Shown: one piece after another, positions 18,771 to 26,889 of the stretch
Layout: each line of letters starts with the position of its first letter
How positions within the stretch are numbered: position 1 is the stretch's first letter
Assembly (NCBI RefSeq): GCF_002072105.2
Contig: NZ_MTBC01000003.1
Location: 248,001 to 312,000, forward strand
Direction of reading: 5' to 3'
Length of the DNA stretch: 64,000 bases
Origin: Croceivirga radicis
Lineage (GTDB): Bacteria > Bacteroidota > Bacteroidia > Flavobacteriales > Flavobacteriaceae
Made by a program: the position numbers and the translations under genes
Notes under the pieces: generated by a model
Database searches by the model: none
Told to the model about the DNA's origin: nothing
Seen by the model: the letters and a program-made list of their open reading frames with translations, nothing else

Positions 18771-18824
18771 CATGGGTAACTATGGCTTCCATTACCTACT
18801 TTTGGAATCTATTAGTTACCCATG
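18771..18824. promoter_or_regulatory. Perfect 12-bp inverted repeat enclosing a promoter box and the DUF4249 start codon
   Basis: CATGGGTAACTA (18771-18782) is exactly repeated in inverse as TAGTTACCCATG (18813-18824), with a 30-base centre holding TACTTTTG (18797-18804), an exact Bacteroidota -7 box. The last three bases of the right arm are the ATG of the DUF4249 gene. Transcription from this box would start within or next to the right arm, giving a very short leader. An operator for a dimeric regulator is the simplest reading. Confidence 0.65.
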
Positions 18825-19640
18825 TTAGTTAAAAAAATTGCTAGAATTTTAATCCTGGGGGTTCTTTTTATTGCCTGTGAAGATCCCATAGATGTAGATT
18901 TAGAAACATCAGAACCTAGATTGGTAGTAGATGCAATAATTGGTTATAATTTTAATGATGGTGAACCTGTCACTGCAGGAGAGGTTAAACTTACTTTAAC
19001 CGCTCCTTTTTTTGACCAAGAAGTGCCTGCAGCAGAAAATGCCACCGTTCTATTACGGGACGAAACCACAGAAGAAACCTATCCTCTACAAGAAAACGAA
19101 CCCGGAATATTCCGTGAAGGAATCCCTGATTTGGAGTTCAACAGAGCTTATTCCCTAATTATTACCTATAACAACGAAACGTACACGGCCACAACCCAGC
19201 TTATGCGTAGCGGCACCATTGAAAGTGTTACCCAAGGCGATGGTTTTCTAATAGACGAAGAAGAAGAAACGGAGGTTATTATTTCATTCAAGGATGTGGT
19301 TGGTGAACGCAACTACTACCTTTTTGCTTTTGGGTTTAATAATTTTTTGGTTTCGGATGATGAATATTATATGGATAATGGACTAACCTTTTCGTATTAC
19401 TATGAAGAGGTAGAACCCGGTGATTTATTAACCATTACCCTATTGGGGATTGATAAAGATTTTGCTGCTTACACTGAGCAAATATTAACCCAATCTGGTG
19501 AAAATGGTGGTGGTGGCGGTTTTGGCGTTGCACCTGCAAATGTTAGAGGTAACCTTTACAACACCACCAACCCAGAGAACTACGCCCTTGGTTATTTTGC
19601 CCTAAGCGAAACAGATATCGCCCTAATCCGTATAGAATAA
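18822..19640 (+). CDS. DUF4249-family lipoprotein
   Basis: A 272-residue lipoprotein of the DUF4249 family, found in Bacteroidota beside TonB-dependent receptors. The signal peptide ends in the lipobox LFIAC (C19), followed by EDPIDVD, which is typical of the family start. The rest is beta-rich and acidic. The partner receptor begins 1 base inside this gene's stop, so the two are translationally coupled. By analogy with SusD-like partners it may be an outer-membrane accessory that helps the receptor capture its substrate, but no substrate is known. It is unusual that the lipoprotein gene precedes the receptor gene; the reverse order is commoner in my experience. Confidence 0.85.
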   Translation: MLVKKIARILILGVLFIACEDPIDVDLETSEPRLVVDAIIGYNFNDGEPVTAGEVKLTLTAPFFDQEVPAAENATVLLRDETTEETYPLQENEPGIFREGIPDLEFNRAYSLIITYNNETYTATTQLMRSGTIESVTQGDGFLIDEEEETEVIISFKDVVGERNYYLFAFGFNNFLVSDDEYYMDNGLTFSYYYEEVEPGDLLTITLLGIDKDFAAYTEQILTQSGENGGGGGFGVAPANVRGNLYNTTNPENYALGYFALSETDIALIRIE

Positions 19641-22042
19641 TGCAAAGAAATTACAGCTCCAATCCCCTAAAATACGCGCAAATACTGTTGCTATTCGTAT
19701 TTAGCTACTATTCAATTACTGGTTATGCACAAGAAAAATATACCCTGAGCGGGGTAGTTAAAGAAGCGAGCAGTAACGAAACCTTAATTGGTGTTACCGT
19801 TGCCGTGGCCAACCTTAGCACTGGTACCGTAACCAATGAATATGGGTTTTACTCCTTAACACTACCACAAGGCAGTTACCAAATAGTTGTTTCCTATATG
19901 GGTTTTAAAGAGGAATACGTAACCGTAAATTTGGAACAAAACACCAAAATGGATTTTGCCCTAACGGAAGAGGCAGAACAATTGGCAGAAGTAGTGGTTT
20001 CTGAAGACGTAGAACGGCTAGATGTGCGCAAACCTCAAATGAGCGTAAACACCCTCTCTGCGGCTACCATTAAAAAAGTTCCAGTTGTTTTAGGAGAGGC
20101 AGATGTTATTAAATCTTTAGTTCTTTTACCTGGGGTTACCAATGCCGGCGAGGGTTCTTCTGGGTTCAACGTAAGAGGTGGAGCCGTAGATCAAAATCTT
20201 ATATTGTTAGACGAAGCTACTGTTTTTAACTCTTCGCATCTGTTCGGCTTTTTCTCTGTTTTTAATCCAGATGCCATAAAGGATTTAAAATTGTATAAGG
20301 GAGGTATCCCGGCTAGGTACGGTGGTCGTGTTTCCTCTGTTTTGGATATTTACCAGAAAGAAGGCAATAGTAAAGAATTTAAAGTAAATGGTGGTGTAGG
20401 TGCCGTGGCCAGCCGTTTGTTAATAGAAGGGCCTATTCAAAAAGATCGTACCGCATTTTTAATTGGAGGAAGGTCTTCTTACGCCCATTTATTTTTACCG
20501 CTATTTGATATTGATAGCAAAGCCTATTTCTATGATGTAAATACCAAAATTAACCACAGAATAAACGAGAACAACAGTCTGTATTTATCCGGTTATTTTG
20601 GTCGTGATTTATTTAGTCTAAACGAGAGTTTTGTAAATGTATATGGTAACGCCGTTGGTAATCTACGCTGGAACCATTTGTTCAATGATAGGCTATTTTC
20701 CAATCTTTCGCTCATCTATTCGGATTATTACTACGGTTTGGAACTCGATTTTGTAGGATTTGAGTGGGATTCTGGCATTCAGAATTTTAATGTGAAGTAT
20801 GATTTAAAACATTACCTGAACAACAAACTTCAAATTAATTATGGCCTAAATAACATTTATTATGTGTTTAATCCCGGAGAAATTACACCAAACCGGTCTA
20901 ACTCGGGCATAATTGAAGACCAGCTTACCAAAAAGTATGCAAATGAGGCAGCTGCTTATATAGATGTAGAACATGAAATATCCAATAAACTATCCGTTAA
21001 TTACGGGCTGCGGGTCAGTCATTTCAATCGGTTGGGACAAGATGAATTTTTTGCCTACCAAAACAACCAAGCCGTAGTTTTTGACGAACGCCAACAAGTG
21101 TATAAAGAAGCAACCCCCATAGATACACTTACACCGGGCAGAGGTGGCAGTTTGGCAAAGTTCACCAATTTAGAACCAAGGCTTGCAATTGCCTATTCCC
21201 TAAACGATAATTCAAGTATAAAAACAAGTTATACCAGACTAGCCCAGTACCTACATTTATTATCCAATACCAGTTCCCCTACTCCTTTGGATGTTTGGAC
21301 GCCCAGCGGACCTTTTGTACAACCACAGCTGCTAGACCAATATGCCCTAGGCTATTTTAAAACGATAAATGGAGGCGATTACACGCTAGAAGTAGAAGGC
21401 TTTTATAAAGACATCCAAAACCGTATAGATTATATAGATGGGGCAGATTTAATAGCCAACAATGCTATAGAACAAGTAATTTTGAATGGGCAGGCAAGGG
21501 CATACGGGCTAGAATTCCTATTCAGGAAAAATGAAGGTGACCTAACCGGTTGGTTGTCCTATACCCTATCGCGTTCAGAACAACGCACCCCTGGTAGAAC
21601 GGCAGTAGAAACCGGAATTAATAATGGTAATTGGTATGCCAGTGCGTATGATAAAACGCATGACCTATCTATAAACGCCAACTACGAACTCAACGATAAA
21701 TGGTCTTTTGGTTCCAATTTTATCTTCCAAACGGGGCAACCTACCAACTATCCCGTGGGGCAGTTTCAACAACAGGGCTTGGTAGTGCCCATTTATGGCG
21801 AAAGAAACAAAACCCGTTTACCGGCTTACCACCGCTTAGACCTATCGGCCACTTTAACGCCTAGAAAAAATAAAAACAGAAAATTACAAGGCGAATGGGT
21901 GTTTAGTATCTATAATGTTTACAATAGACGTAATGCGGCCTCTATCAACTTTAGTAGAAATGAAGACAATGGTAGAAACGAAGCCACCCGAACCGCCATA
22001 TTTGGTTTAATCCCATCCGTGACCTATAATTTTAAATTCTAA
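19640..22042 (+). CDS. TonB-dependent receptor with carboxypeptidase-regulatory-like N-terminal domain
   Basis: An 800-residue outer-membrane receptor. After the signal peptide (to about residue 30, TGYAQ) comes a carboxypeptidase-D-regulatory-like beta sandwich (about 33-110: YTLSGVVKEASSNETLIGV), then the plug (about 135-230) with GFNVRGGAVDQNLILLDE, then a 22-strand barrel ending in an aromatic residue (YNFKF). It would import a ligand with TonB energy. The DUF4249 lipoprotein encoded immediately upstream is its probable partner. No substrate can be read from the locus: no glycoside hydrolase or siderophore gene is near. Confidence 0.93.
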   Translation: MQRNYSSNPLKYAQILLLFVFSYYSITGYAQEKYTLSGVVKEASSNETLIGVTVAVANLSTGTVTNEYGFYSLTLPQGSYQIVVSYMGFKEEYVTVNLEQNTKMDFALTEEAEQLAEVVVSEDVERLDVRKPQMSVNTLSAATIKKVPVVLGEADVIKSLVLLPGVTNAGEGSSGFNVRGGAVDQNLILLDEATVFNSSHLFGFFSVFNPDAIKDLKLYKGGIPARYGGRVSSVLDIYQKEGNSKEFKVNGGVGAVASRLLIEGPIQKDRTAFLIGGRSSYAHLFLPLFDIDSKAYFYDVNTKINHRINENNSLYLSGYFGRDLFSLNESFVNVYGNAVGNLRWNHLFNDRLFSNLSLIYSDYYYGLELDFVGFEWDSGIQNFNVKYDLKHYLNNKLQINYGLNNIYYVFNPGEITPNRSNSGIIEDQLTKKYANEAAAYIDVEHEISNKLSVNYGLRVSHFNRLGQDEFFAYQNNQAVVFDERQQVYKEATPIDTLTPGRGGSLAKFTNLEPRLAIAYSLNDNSSIKTSYTRLAQYLHLLSNTSSPTPLDVWTPSGPFVQPQLLDQYALGYFKTINGGDYTLEVEGFYKDIQNRIDYIDGADLIANNAIEQVILNGQARAYGLEFLFRKNEGDLTGWLSYTLSRSEQRTPGRTAVETGINNGNWYASAYDKTHDLSINANYELNDKWSFGSNFIFQTGQPTNYPVGQFQQQGLVVPIYGERNKTRLPAYHRLDLSATLTPRKNKNRKLQGEWVFSIYNVYNRRNAASINFSRNEDNGRNEATRTAIFGLIPSVTYNFKF

Positions 22043-22066
22043 CAGGGGCTTAACTATCTTTACATT

Positions 22067-22303
22067 ATGAGAAGAACGGATAAAGACGTACTGGTAAAAG
22101 GCATTAAATCTTTTTTAAAAACGGTTTTTTTAATGTTTTTAGCTCCTTTTGTCCTTTATCAGGCTTTTAAAAACACCGAAAACGTATTGTATTACCCTGT
22201 ACTTATAATTGGTATTGTTTTGGCAATAGCCGCCATTTATATGGGTTTTAGGTCTGTGCAACTGGTTATGGACGCAGTATTTGGTAAAAAGACCAAAACC
22301 TAA
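22067..22303 (+). CDS. DUF6095-family small membrane protein
   Basis: A 78-residue protein with two transmembrane segments (about 17-36 and 43-62) and charged ends, matching the size and pattern of DUF6095 as I recall it. Function unknown. It starts 24 bases after the receptor and overlaps the convergent DUF4294 gene by 4 bases at their 3' ends. Confidence 0.7.
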   Translation: MRRTDKDVLVKGIKSFLKTVFLMFLAPFVLYQAFKNTENVLYYPVLIIGIVLAIAAIYMGFRSVQLVMDAVFGKKTKT

Positions 22304-22980
22304 TTGCTGCCAGATTCCGTTTTGGTGGTTTTCCATTTATTGCTCAACTCCGCATAATCATAATCTAAAACCGATTTTTGCCGTTTTAATTGATTGGCGG
22401 CAAAAGCACGCTGTAAGATGTCTTCTATTAAATAATCTTCGTGCACACTTTGGGGTTTAAACTCTTCTTTAAGACTTATTTTAAAGGCGCTTGCCGTAGT
22501 ATTGTACCAAAAGGCGCGCCAACCGTTACGCAGCTCTTTTACCAAATCAAAAGCGGTTGTTCCCGTTTGTCTATGAATTAGCTTTATTAAAATCTGACCT
22601 TCTGTACGGGTAAGCTTTTTAAGTTCATCAGAAAATTCGCCCTCAATATATTTTTGAACCTTGCGGGTATACTTTTTCTGGTGGCGTTTTTTGTCAATTT
22701 TTGTTAAACTATCGTTCAGCTCTACTAAGCGTTCTGCGGCCATTTTTGCATACGGGTATACTTTCAACGTTTTTCTTCTAAGTATATAGTAACGCAACCG
22801 TTCCTTTTTATCTTTAAAAGAAAGTTTTCCAAAAATATATACATCGTCCAAAGCAATTGTTTGGGTCCAAGTAGTATCCCCTTCCATACGCACCAAATAG
22901 GCAGTAGAATCCATTTCTTTCTGTTGCCCAATTACTACAACCGCATAAAACAGTGCCAAAAGTGTAACTATTTTTTTCAT
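22300..22980 (-). CDS. DUF4294-family exported protein
   Basis: A 226-residue protein with a signal peptide (1-18). The core motif region KDKKERLRYYILRRKTLKVYPYAKM and GQILIKLIHRQTGTTAFDLVKELRNGWRAFWYN-type blocks are those of DUF4294, a family found throughout Flavobacteriia with no assigned activity. The central region is highly basic. It is convergent with the DUF6095 gene and divergent from the M42 peptidase. No partner is evident. Confidence 0.8.
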   Translation of the reverse strand: MKKIVTLLALFYAVVVIGQQKEMDSTAYLVRMEGDTTWTQTIALDDVYIFGKLSFKDKKERLRYYILRRKTLKVYPYAKMAAERLVELNDSLTKIDKKRHQKKYTRKVQKYIEGEFSDELKKLTRTEGQILIKLIHRQTGTTAFDLVKELRNGWRAFWYNTTASAFKISLKEEFKPQSVHEDYLIEDILQRAFAANQLKRQKSVLDYDYAELSNKWKTTKTESGSN

Positions 22981-23082
22981 GCCATCTTTTAGAACAAAAA
23001 CCTTACCAAAGGTAACGATTAGAAACAGCTCATATTATTAAATCCTCTTTAAATTGCTAAGTTTGTATTGAAATATAAAACT

Positions 23083-24171
23083 ATGGCAGAGAAAAGCATA
23101 CTTACCGAAAAGTCGTTAGCATTTTTTGAGAAATATCTAAATAATGCTTCCCCTACCGGTTACGAATGGGAAGGGCAAAAAATATGGATGGATTACCTAA
23201 AGCCGTACGTAGATGAGTTTATCACAGATACCTACGGTACTGCTGTTGCGGTTATAAATCCAGACGCAAAATACAAAGTGGTAATTGAAGGCCATTCTGA
23301 TGAAATATCTTGGTATGTTAATTACATTACCGATAATGGTCTTATTTATGTGATTAGAAATGGCGGTAGTGACCACCAAATTGCACCGTCTAAATGGGTA
23401 AACATACATACCAAGAACGGTATTGTAAAAGGCGTTTTTGGTTGGCCGGCCATCCACACTCGTAAAAACGAAAAAGAAGAAGCACCAAAAGTTGATAATA
23501 TATTTATAGATATAGGTGCAAAAGACAAAGAAGAGGTAGAAAAAATGGGCGTACACGTGGGTTGTGTAATTACCTACCCAGACGAATTTCAAGTACTGAA
23601 CAACGATAAATTTGTGTGCCGGGCCATTGATAACCGTGCGGGCGGATTTATGATTGCAGAGGTGGCTCGTTTGTTACATGAAAATGGAAAAAAACTACCT
23701 TTTGGATTGTACATAACCAATTCGGTTCAAGAAGAGATTGGTTTGCGTGGTGCAGAAATGATTACCCAACGCATTAAACCTAATGTGGCCATTGTTACAG
23801 ACGTAACGCACGATACCACTACCCCAATGATTGACAAGAAAACCCAAGGCGAAACCCATATTGGCAAAGGCCCTGTAGTTTCCTATGCGCCTGCGGTACA
23901 ACAGAAGTTGCGCGACTTAATTTTAGCCACTGCGGAAGAAAAGAACATCCCGTTCCAAAGACAGGCTTCTTCCAGATATACCGGCACGGATACCGATGCT
24001 TTTGCCTATAGCAATGGTGGTGTAGCTTCTGCATTAATCTCTCTACCTTTACGCTATATGCATACCACGGTAGAAATGGTACATAGAGATGATGTAGAAA
24101 ACGTGATAAAACTGATTTACGAAACCCTATTGAACATTAAAGACGGGGAAACCTTTAGTTATTTTGAGTAG
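23083..24171 (+). CDS. M42-family metallopeptidase (glutamyl aminopeptidase/deblocking type)
   Basis: A cytoplasmic dinuclear-zinc aminopeptidase of about 362 residues. Metal ligands are visible in order: EGHSDEISW (His), RAIDNRAGG (Asp), QEEIGLRGAE (catalytic Glu-Glu), TDVTHDT (Asp) and the late YMHTTVEMVH (His). I chose ATG 23083 (MAEKSILTEK) over the in-frame TTG at 23068, because the TTG adds only KYKT and the ATG gives the usual family N-terminus. The enzyme trims peptides in the cytosol. The NUDIX gene follows 6 bases later and is probably co-transcribed. Confidence 0.93.
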   Translation: MAEKSILTEKSLAFFEKYLNNASPTGYEWEGQKIWMDYLKPYVDEFITDTYGTAVAVINPDAKYKVVIEGHSDEISWYVNYITDNGLIYVIRNGGSDHQIAPSKWVNIHTKNGIVKGVFGWPAIHTRKNEKEEAPKVDNIFIDIGAKDKEEVEKMGVHVGCVITYPDEFQVLNNDKFVCRAIDNRAGGFMIAEVARLLHENGKKLPFGLYITNSVQEEIGLRGAEMITQRIKPNVAIVTDVTHDTTTPMIDKKTQGETHIGKGPVVSYAPAVQQKLRDLILATAEEKNIPFQRQASSRYTGTDTDAFAYSNGGVASALISLPLRYMHTTVEMVHRDDVENVIKLIYETLLNIKDGETFSYFE

Positions 24172-24177
24172 TCTTTT

Positions 24178-24732
24178 ATGGACGAATTAATAGATATATT
24201 GCATGAAGACGGTTCCCCAACGGGAACCGTTTTGCTTAAGTCCGAAGCACACCAACGTGGACTTTTCCACCCTACGGTACATGTTTGGTTTTATACCAAC
24301 CGAGGTGAAGTTTTGCTACAACAACGTGGAAAAAACAAGGCCACCCATCCCCTACTTTGGGATGTTTCCGTTGCGGGGCATATTGCCGCAGGCGAAGCGT
24401 ATGAGATTGCCGCTGTGCGGGAAGTTTTAGAGGAGATTGGATTAACGATTAAACCTGAACAGTTAGAGAAAATTGCCGTTATAAAAGCGATGCATACCCA
24501 TCCTAATGGCATACAGGATAACGAATTTCACCAGGTGTATTTATGTGCGCTTACCGTACCCCTATCCCAATTAACCAAACAAGAATCTGAGGTTAAAGCG
24601 TTACAATTAAAACCGCTCTTGAGGTTCGCAGAAGAAATATGGGGTCTTGCACAGACGAATGCCTACGTGCCGCATGGCTCCGATTATTATAAGCTGATTT
24701 GTAAAGAAATACAGGCTCGACTTAAACGATAG
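24178..24732 (+). CDS. NUDIX hydrolase (isopentenyl-diphosphate isomerase-like)
   Basis: A 184-residue NUDIX protein whose box is complete: GHIAAGEAYEIAAVREVLEE with IGL after it, giving the G-x5-E-x7-REVxEExG pattern. The start DELIDILHEDGSPTGTV and LLQQRGKNKATHPLLWD resemble the YfcD/IDI-like branch. Its substrate is probably a nucleotide or sugar diphosphate and cannot be fixed. It is the last gene before a repeat-rich non-coding block, and the TTTTTCG tandem repeat begins within 10 bases of its stop. Confidence 0.88.
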   Translation: MDELIDILHEDGSPTGTVLLKSEAHQRGLFHPTVHVWFYTNRGEVLLQQRGKNKATHPLLWDVSVAGHIAAGEAYEIAAVREVLEEIGLTIKPEQLEKIAVIKAMHTHPNGIQDNEFHQVYLCALTVPLSQLTKQESEVKALQLKPLLRFAEEIWGLAQTNAYVPHGSDYYKLICKEIQARLKR

Positions 24733-24774
24733 TTGTTCGTTGTTCGTTTTTCGTTTTTCGTTTTTCGTTGATAG
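24731..24774. repeat. Heptamer VNTR, 3 copies of TTTTTCG
   Basis: Three adjacent TTTTTCG units follow the prefix GTTGTTCGTTGTTCG. The same prefix with six units occurs at 28909-28970. Confidence 0.9.
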
Positions 24775-24839
24775 TTAAGTGAATGAATTTACTTAGACAT
24801 TAGAGGAAATACGGTCCTCCGTATTTTTTACTTTGCACT

Positions 24840-25360
24840 TCTTAACAGATTTCTCAGTCAAAGCTTCGCTTTTCTTATCGAAATGACACCGTGAATTCTT
24901 TAGAAATAAGATGCTGAATCAAGTTCAGCATGACGAATACAAAAGAGACTTACTCCTTAATACTTCGTTCTTGTTACTTCCAAGTCAAAGCTTCGCTTTT
25001 CTTATCAAAATGACGCCGTAAATTTCCCTAAAACGAGATGCTGAAACAAGTTCAGCATGCCGAATACAGACGACACTTAATACTTTGTACTTCGTTCTTA
25101 TTACTTCCAAAAAGATTTCTCGGTCAAAGCTTGGCCTTTCTTATCGAAATGACACCATAAATTCTTTAGAAACGAGATGCGGAATCAAGTTCAACATGAC
25201 GCATACAGATGATACTAAATACTTTGTACTTCGTTCTTGATACTTCCAAAAAGATTTCTCAGTCAAAGCTTCGCTTTTCTTATCGAAATGACACCATAAA
25301 TTTCCCTAAAACGAGATGCTGAAACAAGTTCAGCATGACGAAAACAGACAATACTTTATA
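24840..25360. repeat. Tandem ~139-bp repeat array A (4 copies)
   Basis: The hairpin core ATGCTGAAACAAGTTCAGCA or close variants begins at 24911, 25038, 25177 and 25316, a period of 127-139 bases. Each unit also carries a GTCAAAGCTTCGCTTTTCTT block and an AAATGACRCC block. Units vary by scattered substitutions, as in an old tandem array. Confidence 0.85.
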
Positions 25361-25394
25361 ATCTTCAATTTCTACTCAGTAATTTACCCTTCTT

Positions 25395-25436
25395 ACTAAG
25401 TACAGCAATAGTTGAAAACTAGCGCTAGTTGGGAGT
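25395..25436 (+). repeat. CTAGCGCTAG boundary repeat, copy 1 (left of ParDE)
   Basis: A degenerate copy, with GTACAGCAATAGTTG followed by AAACTAGCGCTAG and TTGGGAG. The TAGTT/AACTA stem is kept and the loop has changed to GAA. It is the inverse partner of copy 2 at 26163-26204. Confidence 0.75.
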
Positions 25437-25535
25437 ATTGTCTTAGACCAAATTGATTAATTCTTCCAATTGATGGGTTGTAACTAGGTATTGTTTTTGA
25501 GAATTTTTTTCATCTCAAATAATTTGCTACCTCCG

Positions 25536-25847
25536 TTATTTAATAAATTTAGGAATATCCTTTCTACCATGTAATACTCTTGCAATCAAAATATGATTTT
25601 CATGTATTTCATAAAATACAATATGCTCATTTTCAATAATGCTATAAATACCTTTTTTTATTTCATTTCGCTCTCTTCCGAGATTGGGATTTTTAACCAG
25701 TTGTTCAAATAAATTTTCAAAATCAGATAAATATTTAACTGCTTTATTAAATCCGAATTCAGCTTCTGAATAATCAAAAATTTCATCTAAATCTGAATCT
25801 GCATCTTTGGTTAACAAGAATAATTTAAGTTTGTGGGAGGTCATCAA
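25536..25847 (-). CDS. ParE/RelE-family toxin
   Basis: A 103-residue type II toxin of the ParE branch. The pattern includes an N-terminal strand LFLLTKDADSDLDEIFDYS, the helical hairpin FNKAVKYLSDFENLFEQL with NPNLGRERNEI after it, the strands YSIIENEHIVFYEIHEN, and the terminal ILIARVLHGRKDI block typical of ParE. ParE toxins inhibit DNA gyrase, while RelE relatives cut mRNA. It overlaps the upstream antitoxin gene by 4 bases (ATGA), the usual coupling. The pair lies between inverted copies of the CTAGCGCTAG repeat, which suggests it is a mobile or exchangeable cassette. Confidence 0.88.
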   Translation of the reverse strand: MMTSHKLKLFLLTKDADSDLDEIFDYSEAEFGFNKAVKYLSDFENLFEQLVKNPNLGRERNEIKKGIYSIIENEHIVFYEIHENHILIARVLHGRKDIPKFIK

Positions 25848-26080
25848 GCCGTTTTCTTGGATTTGCGTTTTGCATCGATAATATCTTTTACCGATCTTTT
25901 GCTAATGCCACTGCTTAAACCCTTTTCAATTTCAGCCCTTAAATCTGCAATAACCTTTTCACGATAAATCTCGTGCAACCGTAGCGCATCCCTGATTACT
26001 TCGCTATTGTTCTGGTACTCACCTGAAGCTACTTGTTTGGCAATGTACTCTTCCTGTTTTTTAGTGAAACTTATGTTCAT
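25844..26080 (-). CDS. ParD-family antitoxin (ribbon-helix-helix)
   Basis: A 78-residue antitoxin. The N-terminal MNISFTKKQEEYIAKQVASG with SEVIRDALRLHEI is the ribbon-helix-helix DNA-binding domain of ParD. The C-terminal charged tail, rich in Lys/Arg/Asp, would wrap the ParE toxin. The antitoxin is translated first, as expected for a type II system, and presumably represses the operon by binding its promoter. Confidence 0.9.
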   Translation of the reverse strand: MNISFTKKQEEYIAKQVASGEYQNNSEVIRDALRLHEIYREKVIADLRAEIEKGLSSGISKRSVKDIIDAKRKSKKTA

Positions 26081-26162
26081 TTTTTAAGGCTTTGATAGCT
26101 TAAAGATATTTATATTAATGATATTTAGCAAATATGGATATAAAAACATTATTTTAAGCTAA

Positions 26163-26204
26163 CCCTGCTAGCGCTAGTTTGTAACTAATACCCACAAGGG
26201 TAAG
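26163..26204 (-). repeat. CTAGCGCTAG boundary repeat, copy 2 (right of ParDE)
   Basis: CCCTGCTAGCGCTAGTTTGT followed by AACTAATACCC, the inverse orientation of copy 1. Together the two copies bracket parDE like terminal inverted repeats, with the G-rich side facing the genes. Confidence 0.85.
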
Positions 26205-26320
26205 CTAAATATTCTGACTTACTAAAAATAAATCAGTTTATACGGTCCACAAGCAATTTTAAACTTTTACAGCCTGAAGTCACAGGGTATTGCTTACTAG
26301 GTAGCGTAACCGTTACAGGT

Positions 26321-26356
26321 GGGTACTGCAATTACTCGAACGCTAGCAGGTGGGTG
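26321..26356 (+). repeat. CTAGCG boundary repeat, degenerate solo copy 3
   Basis: GGGTACTGCAATTACTCGAA with CGCTAGCAGGTGGG aligns with the intact copy at 29325 (shared GGTACTGCA and CGCTAGC), but the stem in the middle differs. No inverse partner is adjacent. Confidence 0.55.
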
Positions 26357-26815
26357 GGATGCTGAAACAAGTTCAGCATGACGAATACAGACGGCACTTA
26401 ATACTTTGTACTTCGTACTTTTTACTTCCAAAAAAGATTTCTCAGTCAAAGCTTCGCTTTTCTTATCAAAATGACGCCGTAAATTTCCCTAAAACGAGAT
26501 GCTGAAACAAGTTCAGCATGACGAATACAGACGACACTTAATACTTTGTACTTCGTTCTTGTTACTTCCAAAAAGATTTCTCGGTCAAAGCTTCGCTTTT
26601 CTTATCAAAATGACACCGTAAATTCTTTAGAAACAAGATGCTGAAACAAGTTCAGCATGACGAATACAGACGACACTTAATACTTTGTACTTCGTTCTTG
26701 TTACTTCCAAAAAGATTCCTCGGTCAAAGCTTCGCTTTTCTTATCGAAATGACACCATAAATTCTTTAGAAACAAGATGCTGAAACAAGTTCAGCATGAC
26801 GAAAGTATTTAGCAC
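26357..26815. repeat. Tandem ~139-bp repeat array B (4 copies)
   Basis: Hairpin cores begin at 26359, 26499, 26638 and 26777, a very regular 139-140-base period. Units are more alike than in array A and share the CTTCGTTCTTGTTACTTCC block. Confidence 0.88.
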
Positions 26816-26889
26816 TTTGTACTTTATACTTCGCACTTAGTACTTTCTAATTCAATTAAGGCTTCAATTACGCCCGACTTGATAACAAA

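Larger units (their letters stand above)
24733..25535. other. Repeat-rich non-coding block 1
   Basis: These 800 bases have no gene. They hold, in order, a TTTTTCG tandem repeat, four copies of a ~139-bp repeat with a GCTGAA/TTCAGC hairpin, low-complexity TACTT-rich spacers, and a degenerate CTAGCGCTAG boundary repeat just before the ParE toxin gene. Confidence 0.8.
26205..26889. other. Repeat-rich non-coding block 2
   Basis: About 685 bases without a gene between the ParDE cassette and the end of hisS. It holds a lone degenerate boundary repeat (26321-26356) and a four-copy array of the ~139-bp repeat. Confidence 0.8.

Noticed and set aside
23068-23082. TTG start for the M42 peptidase
   Set aside because: The ATG at 23083 gives the usual N-terminus; the TTG adds four codons only.
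24840-26815. CRISPR array from regularly spaced repeats
   Set aside because: The period is ~139 bases and the sequence between hairpin cores is itself repeated, so there are no unique spacers. No cas gene is present.
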